Shown: positions 37,978 through 48,008 of the stretch, one piece after another
How the letters are laid out: the number at the start of each line of letters is the position of its first letter
Position numbering within the stretch: position 1 is the stretch's first letter
Assembly (NCBI RefSeq): GCF_937871615.1
Contig: NZ_CALMPA010000046.1
Coordinates: forward strand, 124,001 to 188,000
Direction: 5' to 3'
Length of the DNA: 64,000 nt
Source of the DNA: an uncultured Sphingomonas sp.
GTDB taxonomy: Bacteria; Pseudomonadota; Alphaproteobacteria; Sphingomonadales; Sphingomonadaceae
Made by a program: the position numbers and the translations under genes
The notes under the pieces: model-generated
Told to the model about the DNA's origin: nothing
Database searches by the model: none
Seen by the model: only the letters and a program-made list of their open reading frames with translations

Positions 37978-38463
37978 ATGGGTATCGCATCGACGATCAA
38001 GGCCTTCACGCTGTGGGAGTTCGTGCAGGCGCACGCTTTGACCCTGAAGTATTTCTTCAAGCCAAAGGCGACGATCAACTATCCGTTCGAGCGCAATCCG
38101 GTCTCCCCGCGCTTCCGTGGTGAACACGCGCTGCGCCGCTATCCCAATGGCGAGGAGCGCTGCATCGCGTGCAAATTGTGCGAGGCGATCTGCCCGGCGC
38201 AGGCGATCACGATCGAGGCCGAGCCGCGTGACGACGGCAGCCGCCGCACCACGCGTTACGACATCGACATGACCAAGTGCATCTATTGCGGCCTGTGTCA
38301 GGAAGCGTGCCCGGTCGACGCGATCGTCGAGGGGCCGAACTATGAATTCGCGACCGAAACGCGCGAGGAGTTGATCTACGACAAGGCCAAGCTGCTCGAT
38401 AACGGTGACAGGTGGGAGCGCGCGATCGCAGCCAACCTTGCCGCCGACGCGGCGTACAGGTAG
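37978..38463 (+). CDS. nuoI: NADH-quinone oxidoreductase subunit I
   Basis: This 161-aa TYKY-type ferredoxin subunit has two 4Fe-4S motifs: [16 protein letters not shown] (about residues 62-77) and [16 protein letters not shown] (about 101-116). They form clusters N6a and N6b. ATG 37978 gives the standard N terminus with an amphipathic helix. A 48-base gap precedes nuoJ. Confidence 0.98.
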   Translation: MGIASTIKAFTLWEFVQAHALTLKYFFKPKATINYPFERNPVSPRFRGEHALRRYPNGEERCIACKLCEAICPAQAITIEAEPRDDGSRRTTRYDIDMTKCIYCGLCQEACPVDAIVEGPNYEFATETREELIYDKAKLLDNGDRWERAIAANLAADAAYR

Positions 38464-38511
38464 GCGCGCAGTGATTTCAGGGGTTATCATGATTCTGGCG
38501 GAGAACGGCCG

Positions 38512-39123
38512 GTGATACAGGCGTTCGCCTTTTATCTTTTCGCGATCGTCGTGCTGCTTTCGGGCGCGATGACGATCTCGTCGCGCAACCCGGTGCATTC
38601 GGTGCTGTGGCTGATCCTCGCGTTCTTCAACGCCGCGGGGCTGATGGTGCTGGTCGGCGCCGAGTTCATCGCGATGCTGCTCGTCATCGTCTATGTGGGG
38701 GCGGTCGCCGTGCTGTTCCTGTTCGTCGTGATGATGCTCGACATCGACTTCGCGGCGCTGCGGGCGGGCTTCGTGCGCTATGCCGCGATCGGCCTGGTGC
38801 TGGCGGTCGCGCTGGTGTGCGAGATGCTGATCGGCGTGGGCGCGTGGAGCGCGGGCGGGATTGATCTCGCGCGCCGCGCCGCGCCGGTGAACGAAGCGAT
38901 CCCGAACATCCAGGCGATCGGCAACCTGCTGTACACGCGCTATCTGTTCGTGTTCGAGGGCGCCGGGCTGGTGCTGCTGGTGGCGATGATCGGCGCGATC
39001 GTGCTGACCCATCGCGAGCGCAAGGGCGTCCGGATGCAGAATATCGCGCGGCAGATCGCGCGGCGGCCCGACGAGGCGACACGTAACATGCGGCCCGAAG
39101 TGGGCCAGGGGGTGCAGCTGTGA
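38512..39123 (+). CDS. nuoJ: NADH-quinone oxidoreductase subunit J
   Basis: This 203-aa membrane subunit has five predicted helices. Family signs are [21 protein letters not shown] and the [19 protein letters not shown] segment containing the pi-bulge helix region. It begins at GTG 38512 behind GGAG (about 38500-38503). The stop overlaps the nuoK GTG (GTGA). Confidence 0.96.
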   Translation: MIQAFAFYLFAIVVLLSGAMTISSRNPVHSVLWLILAFFNAAGLMVLVGAEFIAMLLVIVYVGAVAVLFLFVVMMLDIDFAALRAGFVRYAAIGLVLAVALVCEMLIGVGAWSAGGIDLARRAAPVNEAIPNIQAIGNLLYTRYLFVFEGAGLVLLVAMIGAIVLTHRERKGVRMQNIARQIARRPDEATRNMRPEVGQGVQL

Positions 39124-39434
39124 GCGGCTCAATCGGCCTGATCCACTATCTTGTCGTGGCGGCGATCCTGTTCACGATGGGCGTGCTGGGGATATTCCTC
39201 AACCGCAAGAACATCATCGTCATCCTGATGGCGATCGAACTGATCCTGCTTGCGGTGAACATCAACCTTGTGGCGTTTTCGGCGGCGCTCAACGATCTGG
39301 TCGGGCAGGTGTTCGCCATGTTCGTGCTGACCGTCGCCGCTGGCGAGGCCGCGATCGGCCTTGCCATCCTCGTCATCTTCTTCCGTGGCCGCGGGTCCAT
39401 CTCGGTCGATGATCCCAGCCGGATGAAGGGATAA
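39120..39434 (+). CDS. nuoK: NADH-quinone oxidoreductase subunit K
   Basis: This 104-aa subunit with three membrane helices is related to MrpC. Conserved Glu residues sit in the membrane ([17 protein letters not shown] and [13 protein letters not shown]), where they take part in proton transfer. GTG 39120 overlaps the nuoJ stop. Confidence 0.97.
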   Translation: MSGSIGLIHYLVVAAILFTMGVLGIFLNRKNIIVILMAIELILLAVNINLVAFSAALNDLVGQVFAMFVLTVAAGEAAIGLAILVIFFRGRGSISVDDPSRMKG

Positions 39435-39437
39435 AGC

Positions 39438-41492
<2,055 letters not shown>

Positions 41493-41502
41493 GGTGGGGC
41501 AG

Positions 41503-43044
41503 ATGAACGGCTTTCCAATCCTCTCCGTCATGTTGCTGGTGCCCGCGCTCGCCGCGGCCGCCTGCCTCTTTCTTTCGGCTTCGCAGGCGCGCTGGCTCGC
41601 GCTGGCGGCGACGCTGGCCAACCTCGCGCTCGGCGTGGTGTTGTGGCTCAGCTTCGACATTGGCGGCGCGCAGTGGCAGTTCGTCGAACATGCCCCGATC
41701 TTCGGGCGCTTCGGCTGGTCGCTCGGCATTGACGGCTTCGCGCTGCTGCTGATCGAGCTGTCGGTATTCCTGATGCCGATCTGCGTCGGCGCATCGTGGA
41801 ACGCGATCGAAAAGCGCGTGCCGGAATATATGAGCCTGTTCCTGTTCACCGAAGTGCTGATGATCGGCACCTTCGCGGCGCAGGATCTGTTCCTGTTCTA
41901 CATCTTCTTCGAAGCCGGCCTTATCCCGATGTATCTGATTATCGGCATCTGGGGCGGGGCGAACCGCATCTACGCGTCGTACAAGTTCTTCCTGTACACG
42001 CTGCTTGGCTCGGTCGTGATGTTCATCGCGATGCTCTACATGAGCATCACGGCTGACACGACCTCGATCCCGGTGCTGATGGCCTATGATTTCCCGGCCC
42101 ATGTGCAGACATGGCTGTGGCTGGCGTTCTTCGCCTCGTTCGCGGTGAAGATGCCGATGTGGCCGGTCCACACCTGGCTTCCCGACGCGCACGTTCAGGC
42201 GCCGACGGCGGGGTCGGTCATCCTGGCCGGCGTGTTGCTGAAGCTCGGCGGATATGGCTTCCTGCGTTTCTCGCTGCCGATGTTCCCGGAAGCGTCGGCG
42301 CAACTCACCTGGCTGATCTTCGCGCTGTCCGCGGTGGCGGTGATCTACACCAGCCTTGTCGCGCTGGTTCAGTCCGACATGAAGAAGCTGATCGCTTATT
42401 CGTCGGTCGCGCATATGGCGATCGTCACCGTCGGCCTGTTCGCCTTCAACGCGCCGGGCATCGAGGGCGCGATGATGGTGATGCTGGGCCACGGCCTGGT
42501 ATCGGGCGCGCTGTTCCTGTGCGTCGGCGTGATTTACGATCGGCTGCACACCCGCGAGATCGCGCGTTACGGCGGGCTTGCACAGAACATGCCGCGCTAT
42601 GCCGTGCTGTTCCTGCTGTTCACCATGGCGTCGATCGGGCTGCCGGGGACGAGCAACTTCGTCGGCGAACTGCTGAGCCTGATGGGCGCATATCAGGTGT
42701 CGACCACGATCACCCTGCTTTGCACCACCGGCATCATTCTGGGCGCGGCTTATATGCTGTATCTCTATCGCCGCGTCGTGTTCGGCGAGATCAAGTCGGA
42801 CGACGTTCGCGCGATGCCCGATCTGTCGAAGCGCGAGATGTGGCTGCTGGTGCCGATCGCCGCCGTCGTGCTGTGGATGGGTGTCTATCCGGAAAGTTTC
42901 CTCGCGCCGATGCGCAAGGATACGCAGGCGCTGCTCGCGCGGATCGAGCGCGCCAGGCCCGCCGGTGATTCGCTGCCGACCAAGGGGACCGGGGTGATCC
43001 CGGCTGCCCATGCCGAAACTGCCGCGCATGGGGAGGCGCACTGA
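41503..43044 (+). CDS. nuoM: NADH-quinone oxidoreductase subunit M
   Basis: This 513-aa antiporter-like subunit has about 14 helices. It shows FYIFFEAGLIPMYLIIGIWGG with the conserved Glu, HTWLPDAHVQAPTAGSVILAG, and AYSSVAHMAIVTVGLF. ATG 41503 follows GAGGTGGGG; GTG 41494 would add three residues. It ends overlapping nuoN by 1 base (TGATG). The tail after the last helix is Ala/His-rich. Confidence 0.97.
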   Translation: MNGFPILSVMLLVPALAAAACLFLSASQARWLALAATLANLALGVVLWLSFDIGGAQWQFVEHAPIFGRFGWSLGIDGFALLLIELSVFLMPICVGASWNAIEKRVPEYMSLFLFTEVLMIGTFAAQDLFLFYIFFEAGLIPMYLIIGIWGGANRIYASYKFFLYTLLGSVVMFIAMLYMSITADTTSIPVLMAYDFPAHVQTWLWLAFFASFAVKMPMWPVHTWLPDAHVQAPTAGSVILAGVLLKLGGYGFLRFSLPMFPEASAQLTWLIFALSAVAVIYTSLVALVQSDMKKLIAYSSVAHMAIVTVGLFAFNAPGIEGAMMVMLGHGLVSGALFLCVGVIYDRLHTREIARYGGLAQNMPRYAVLFLLFTMASIGLPGTSNFVGELLSLMGAYQVSTTITLLCTTGIILGAAYMLYLYRRVVFGEIKSDDVRAMPDLSKREMWLLVPIAAVVLWMGVYPESFLAPMRKDTQALLARIERARPAGDSLPTKGTGVIPAAHAETAAHGEAH

Positions 43045-44504
43045 TGGATTACGCCGCTCAACTTGCGATGACGCTGCCGGAGGTGGTGCTGTCGCTGGGC
43101 GCGCTCGCGCTGATGATGGTCGCCGCCTGGACGGGGCCGCAATCGACCCGCGCCGTTTCATGGGCCGCCGTGGCGGTGCTGGCGGGCGCGTGCATCGCGC
43201 TTGCGGGGCCTGCCTCGTCGGGGGGCAGCGCGTTCGATGGCATGTATCGCGCGGACGCCTTCGCCGCTTTCTCCAAGGCGCTGATTTATATCTCCGCCGC
43301 GATGTCGATCCTGCTCGCGCCGAATTTCTTCCGCCATACCGCGGGAGACGATCTGAAGCCGGAATATCCGGTGCTCATCCTGCTGGCGACCGTCGGCATG
43401 GGGATCATCGTGTCGGCGGGCGACATGCTGACGCTCTACATCGGGCTGGAACTGCTGAGCCTCGCCTCATACGTGCTGGCGAGCTTCATGCGGCGCGATG
43501 CACGATCGGCGGAAGCTGGCCTCAAATATTTCGTGCTCGGGGCGCTGGCGAGCGGGATTCTGCTCTACGGCATCAGCCTGGTGTACGGCTTCACCGGATC
43601 GACGCTGTTCACCCAGATCCACGATGCCTATGCGATGGCGCCGCTTTCGGGCAGCGGCAAGTCGCTCGGGTTGATGTTCGGGCTGGTGTTCGTGTTCGCC
43701 GGGATCGCCTTCAAGATCGCCGCCGTCCCGTTCCACATGTGGACGCCGGACGTGTACGAAGGCGCGCCGACCCCGGTGTCGGCGTTCTTCTCCGCCGCGC
43801 CCAAGGTGGCGACGATCGGGCTTGCGCTGCGTGTGGCGATCGAGGCGATGGGGCCGGCGAGTGGACAATGGCAGCAGATCGTGATTTTCGCGGCGCTGGC
43901 GTCGATCCTGGTCGGCGCGGTCGGCGCGATCGCGCAGCCGAACATCAAGCGCCTGCTGGCCTATTCGTCGATCAACAACATGGGATTCGCGCTGATCGGC
44001 CTTGCCGCGGGCACGCCGGAGGGCGCCGCCTCGGTGATGACCTATATGGCGATCTATATCACCATGACGCTCGGCGCGTTCATCGTCGCCCTGCAAATGC
44101 GCGGGCCGGATGGCGAGCCGATCGAGACGATCGCGTCGCTTGCCGGCCTGTCGAAGACGCGGCCTGGGCTTGCGCTGGGCATGGCGATCTTCATGTTCAG
44201 CCTAGCGGGCATCCCGCCGCTGTTCGGCTTCTACGCCAAGTTCGCGGTATTCTATGCCGCGGTGCAGGCCGGGTTGTTCCCGCTGGCGGTGATCGGCATC
44301 GTGCTGAGCGTGCCAAGCGCCTATTATTATATCCGCATTGTCAAGACGATGTACTTCGACGAGCCGGCGGGTGAATATGGGCCGGGCGACAAGCTGGAAG
44401 GCGGCCTGATCGCGATCACCGCCGCGATGGTTTCGCCGCTCGGCTATCTCGCCATCCCGCTGCTCGGCGGCTGGACGATGGCGGCGGCGAAGGCGTTGTT
44501 CTGA
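43044..44504 (+). CDS. nuoN: NADH-quinone oxidoreductase subunit N
   Basis: This 486-aa antiporter-like subunit, the last of complex I, has the conserved Glu helix TLYIGLELLSLASYVLASF, the FHMWTPDVYEGAPTPVSAF loop and AYSSINNMGFALIGLAAG. All 14 nuo subunits A-N are thus present and intact in this window, each in the usual order. The stop codon overlaps the likely CTG start of birA. Confidence 0.97.
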   Translation: MDYAAQLAMTLPEVVLSLGALALMMVAAWTGPQSTRAVSWAAVAVLAGACIALAGPASSGGSAFDGMYRADAFAAFSKALIYISAAMSILLAPNFFRHTAGDDLKPEYPVLILLATVGMGIIVSAGDMLTLYIGLELLSLASYVLASFMRRDARSAEAGLKYFVLGALASGILLYGISLVYGFTGSTLFTQIHDAYAMAPLSGSGKSLGLMFGLVFVFAGIAFKIAAVPFHMWTPDVYEGAPTPVSAFFSAAPKVATIGLALRVAIEAMGPASGQWQQIVIFAALASILVGAVGAIAQPNIKRLLAYSSINNMGFALIGLAAGTPEGAASVMTYMAIYITMTLGAFIVALQMRGPDGEPIETIASLAGLSKTRPGLALGMAIFMFSLAGIPPLFGFYAKFAVFYAAVQAGLFPLAVIGIVLSVPSAYYYIRIVKTMYFDEPAGEYGPGDKLEGGLIAITAAMVSPLGYLAIPLLGGWTMAAAKALF

Positions 44505-45205
44505 CGCATATCATCACCGTCGCGGAGACGGGGTCGACCAACGCCGATCTCCTCCAGCTCGCCGGTGGCGGCGTGGAGGAGGGGTTGTGGCTTCGCGCCG
44601 AACGGCAGCTTGCCGGGCGCGGGCGGCAAGGGCGGCCCTGGGCTTCGCCGGAAGGCAATCTTTACGCGAGCACGCTGGTTCACCTGCGTTCCGGCGATCC
44701 GCCCGCCGCGTCGCTGGCGCTCGTCACGGCGGTCGCGCTGGAGGAGGTCGTCGCGCGGCTCGTTCCGCGTGGGGCGATGCTCAAATGGCCGAACGATTTG
44801 CTCGTTTCGGGCGCGAAGCTCTCCGGCATATTGCTGGAGCGGGCGGGCGACAATGTGGTGATCGGGATCGGCGTGAACATCGCCTGCCATCCCGATCTCG
44901 CCGACCGACCGACCACGAGCCTCGCCGCGCATGGCGTGGCGATCACGCCCGCCGCCTTTCTCGATCGGCTGGCGGAGATGCTCGCGGCCTGGCTTGGCAT
45001 CTGGCGGGGGCAGGGGCTGGCGCCGATCGTCGCGCGCTGGATCGAGCGCGCGCATCCCGTCGGCACGGCGCTCACCGCGCGGCTGGCGGACGGCACCACG
45101 CTCGACGGCAGCTTTGACACCATGGCGCCCGATGGCGCGCTGGTGTTGCGCTTGGCGGACGGTTCGCGTCGTGTCATCCACGCGGGCGACGTGTTTCTGG
45201 TCTGA
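44501..45205 (+). CDS. birA: Biotin--[acetyl-CoA-carboxylase] ligase, likely CTG start
   Basis: This 234-aa ligase without the DNA-binding domain attaches biotin to the acetyl-CoA carboxylase carrier protein. It has [14 protein letters not shown] near the N terminus (the conserved STN), [21 protein letters not shown] for biotinyl-AMP binding, the LKWPNDLL motif and [18 protein letters not shown]. The frame has no ATG, GTG or TTG that retains the STN block; the nearest GTG (44573) deletes it. CTG 44501 sits exactly at the nuoN stop in a CTGA overlap, mirroring the ATGA/GTGA pattern of this operon. This makes a CTG start probable. Confidence 0.88.
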   Translation: MTHIITVAETGSTNADLLQLAGGGVEEGLWLRAERQLAGRGRQGRPWASPEGNLYASTLVHLRSGDPPAASLALVTAVALEEVVARLVPRGAMLKWPNDLLVSGAKLSGILLERAGDNVVIGIGVNIACHPDLADRPTTSLAAHGVAITPAAFLDRLAEMLAAWLGIWRGQGLAPIVARWIERAHPVGTALTARLADGTTLDGSFDTMAPDGALVLRLADGSRRVIHAGDVFLV

Positions 45206-45218
45206 AAGGGGAAAGAGG

Positions 45219-46001
45219 ATGCTGTTGGCGGTCGATGCCGGAAACACCAACGTCGTTTTCGCGCTGGTCGAAGACCGGGCGATCAAGGCGCGCTGGCGCA
45301 TCGCCACCGATCCGCGCCGCACGGCTGACGAATATGCGGTGTGGCTCAATCAGTTGCTGATCCTGGAGGGCTATGATCGCGCGATGATCGACGCGGTGAT
45401 AATCTCCACGGTCGTGCCGCGCGCGCTCCACAATCTTCAGGTGCTGGCGAGCAAATATTTCGGGCAGGACGCGTTGATCGCGGGCCGCCCGCCAACGGAC
45501 TGGTGCATCCCGATCGACGTGGACGAGCCGCAATCTCTGGGCGCGGATCGCGCGGTGAACACGATCGCGGCGCACGAATTGCACGATGGCGATCTGATCG
45601 TGATAGATTTCGGCACCGCCACCACCTTCGATCATTCGGATTATACCGGCGCATACAAGGGCGGGATCATCGCGCCTGGGATCAACCTGTCGCTCGATGC
45701 GCTGTTCAACGCCGCCGCCAAGCTGCCGCGCATCGCGATCGAGGCGCCGCGCGCTGATCTTGGCGTGATCGGTCGCAACACGGTCGATCAGATGAACATC
45801 GGCATTTACTGGGGCTATATCTCGATGATCGAGGGCCTTGTCGCGCGGATGAAGGCGGAAGTCGGCCGACCGGTGAAAGTGGTGGCGACCGGCGGGCTTG
45901 CCACTTTGTTCGAGCAGCACACCGATGTGTTCGACGTGATCGAGCCCGATCTGACCATTCAGGGGCTGGCGATCATGTGGGAACGCGCCCATACCAATTA
46001 G
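45219..46001 (+). CDS. coaX: Type III pantothenate kinase
   Basis: This 260-aa enzyme phosphorylates pantothenate, the first step of CoA synthesis, and belongs to the ASKHA fold. It has the N-terminal phosphate loop [12 protein letters not shown], the SLGADRAVN motif, [27 protein letters not shown] and the C-terminal [11 protein letters not shown] 45219 follows AAAGAGG. It is 13 bases after birA, in the same transcriptional direction as the nuo operon. Confidence 0.97.
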   Translation: MLLAVDAGNTNVVFALVEDRAIKARWRIATDPRRTADEYAVWLNQLLILEGYDRAMIDAVIISTVVPRALHNLQVLASKYFGQDALIAGRPPTDWCIPIDVDEPQSLGADRAVNTIAAHELHDGDLIVIDFGTATTFDHSDYTGAYKGGIIAPGINLSLDALFNAAAKLPRIAIEAPRADLGVIGRNTVDQMNIGIYWGYISMIEGLVARMKAEVGRPVKVVATGGLATLFEQHTDVFDVIEPDLTIQGLAIMWERAHTN

Positions 46002-46029
46002 AAACTCGCCCCGGCTGTGCCGGGCGTCC

Positions 46030-46061
46030 GCCCCGGTGAGGCGCAATGCCACCGGGGCGCC
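46030..46061 (+). other. Hairpin in the leader of rnj
   Basis: CGCCCCGGT pairs with ACCGGGGCG across about 13 bases, immediately upstream of the rnj ribosome binding site (AGGA, about 46067-46070). There is no T tract, so it is not a standard terminator. It could be an attenuating or processing structure; RNase J mRNAs are a plausible target of self-control, but nothing else supports it. Confidence 0.3.
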
Positions 46062-46075
46062 CAGTTAGGATTGCA

Positions 46076-47713
46076 ATGACCCCCCGTAACGAACTTCTTT
46101 TTTGCGCGCTCGGCGGATCGGGCGAAATCGGCATGAACGTCAACCTGTATGGCACCCAGGGCAAATGGCTGATGGTGGATATGGGCGTCACGTTCGCCGA
46201 TCATAGCTACCCCGGCATTGATCTCGTGCTGCCGGATCTGTCCTTCATCGAGGAGCGCAGCGAGGAACTGGCCGGGATCGTCCTTACCCACGGGCATGAG
46301 GATCATATCGGCGCGCTTCCCTATCTGGCGCAGGATCTGGGCGTGCCGCTTTATGCGACGCCGTTCACCGCCGGGCTGATCCACGGCAAGCTGGAGGAGG
46401 AGGGGATCGCCGATCGCGTCGATCTGCGCGTGATCCAGCCGCGTGAGCGGTTCGCGGTGGGGCCGTTCGACATCCGTTTCGTGCCGCTGGCGCACTCCAT
46501 CCCCGAAGCGAGCGCGCTGGAGATCGGCACGCCCTATGGCCGCGTTTTCCATACCGGGGACTGGAAGCTCGATCGGGCGCCGGTGATCGGCAAACCCGCG
46601 ACCGAGCAGGAGCTGCGCGAGATCGGCGATGCCGGGATCGACGTGCTGGTGTGCGATTCGACCAATGTGTTCAATGCCGAGGCGTCCGGCTCCGAAAGCT
46701 CGGTGCAGCGAGGGCTGGCCGAGGCGGTGGCGAAGGCGCGCGGGCGCGTGCTGGTGACGAGCTTCGCCTCGAACGCCGCGCGGCTGGCGACGCTGGGCCG
46801 GGTGGCGAAGGAAACCGGGCGCAAGCTGTGCGTTACCGGGCGCTCGCTCGATCGGATCATCCGCGTCGCCAAATCATGCGGCTATCTGCGCGATTTTCCC
46901 GAGACGATTGATCCCGATACGGCGATGCGCCTGCCGCGAGACGGCGTGCTGATCGTCGCGACGGGCGGGCAGGGCGAGGCGCGCGCCGCGCTTTCACGCG
47001 TGGCGGAGGGCTCGCATCCGATCTCGCTCGACGCCGGCGACACGGTGATCTTCTCGTCGAAACAGATCCCCGGCAACGAGGTGGCGATCGGTCGTATCCA
47101 GAATATCCTCGCCGGGCGCGGGGTGGAGATGGTGACCGAGAAGCAGGCGCACGTCCATGTATCGGGCCATCCGGGTCGTCCCGAGCTTGCAGCGATGTAT
47201 GAGTGGATACGCCCCGCGCTGCTCGTTCCGGTGCATGGCGAGATGCGGCACCTGATGGAACATGCGCGCTTCGGGCTGGCGCAGGGCGTGCCGCGCGCGC
47301 TGGTGCAGACCGATGGCGAACTGGTGCGGCTGGCGCCCGGCGCGCCGGAGAAGATCGGCCACGCGCCGGTCGGGCGGCTGGTGCTCGACGGGGACGTGAT
47401 CCTGCCCGCCGATGGCGTGACGATCAACGAGCGGCGCAAGCTTGGCATCAACGGCCAGATGTCGGTCGCGGTGGCGGTTACGCGCGAAGGGCGCCTGGCA
47501 GGTAGGCCACAGGTGCGGCTGCAGGGCGTGCCGGTGGAGGAGGAACGCGATCCCTTCGTCGCCGAGGCGGAGGAGGCCGCCGCCGAGGCGGTGCGCGATT
47601 CAACCGGCAATGCCGCCCGGCTGCGTGAGGATGTGCGGCTCGCGGTGCGCCGGGTCGCGACGCGCTGGACGGGCAAGAAGCCGATCGTCGATGTGTTGAT
47701 CGTGGAGGTGTGA
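46076..47713 (+). CDS. rnj: Ribonuclease J
   Basis: This 545-aa metallo-beta-lactamase/beta-CASP nuclease has 5'-3' exo- and endonuclease activity on RNA. It has GGSGEIGMN near the N terminus, the metal-binding motif LTHGHEDHIGAL (about residues 69-80), further ligands in LAHSIPEA, HTGDWKLD, and the C-terminal HVSGHPGRPE and VPVHGEMRHL. The length is typical. It lies downstream of coaX after a 74-base leader and 4 bases ahead of the DUF1467 gene. Confidence 0.96.
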   Translation: MTPRNELLFCALGGSGEIGMNVNLYGTQGKWLMVDMGVTFADHSYPGIDLVLPDLSFIEERSEELAGIVLTHGHEDHIGALPYLAQDLGVPLYATPFTAGLIHGKLEEEGIADRVDLRVIQPRERFAVGPFDIRFVPLAHSIPEASALEIGTPYGRVFHTGDWKLDRAPVIGKPATEQELREIGDAGIDVLVCDSTNVFNAEASGSESSVQRGLAEAVAKARGRVLVTSFASNAARLATLGRVAKETGRKLCVTGRSLDRIIRVAKSCGYLRDFPETIDPDTAMRLPRDGVLIVATGGQGEARAALSRVAEGSHPISLDAGDTVIFSSKQIPGNEVAIGRIQNILAGRGVEMVTEKQAHVHVSGHPGRPELAAMYEWIRPALLVPVHGEMRHLMEHARFGLAQGVPRALVQTDGELVRLAPGAPEKIGHAPVGRLVLDGDVILPADGVTINERRKLGINGQMSVAVAVTREGRLAGRPQVRLQGVPVEEERDPFVAEAEEAAAEAVRDSTGNAARLREDVRLAVRRVATRWTGKKPIVDVLIVEV

Positions 47714-47717
47714 GGCG

Positions 47718-47993
47718 ATGCGCTGGACGTCGATGCTGGCGATCTATGTCCTGTTCTGGGCATTTTCGGTGTTTCTGGTGTTGCCGTTCGGCGTCCGCAC
47801 CGCCGACGAGGCAGGGGTGGAGCGCGTGCCGGGGCAGGCCGATAGCGCGCCGCACGATTTCCGCGTCGGGCGCACCGCGCTGCGCGTCACCATCGTGGCG
47901 AGCGCGCTGTTCCTGCTGTTTCTCGCCAATTACGAGTTCGGCTGGCTCACCACCGACATGCTCGACGTGCTCGATATCGCCAACGGGCTGTAA
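47718..47993 (+). CDS. DUF1467 family membrane protein
   Basis: This 91-aa protein has two membrane helices (about residues 6-24 and 58-75). FWAFSVFLVLPFGVRT between helix 1 and the loop is the signature of DUF1467, a family typical of alphaproteobacteria and commonly next to rnj. Function unknown. It is probably the last gene of the nuo-birA-coaX-rnj series and converges on the coiled-coil gene with a 15-base gap. Confidence 0.88.
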   Translation: MRWTSMLAIYVLFWAFSVFLVLPFGVRTADEAGVERVPGQADSAPHDFRVGRTALRVTIVASALFLLFLANYEFGWLTTDMLDVLDIANGL

Positions 47994-48008
47994 GCACGCT
48001 CCGGCCCG

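Noticed and set aside
44573..45205. birA starting at GTG 44573
   Set aside because: It would delete the conserved STN region that is encoded in frame immediately upstream.
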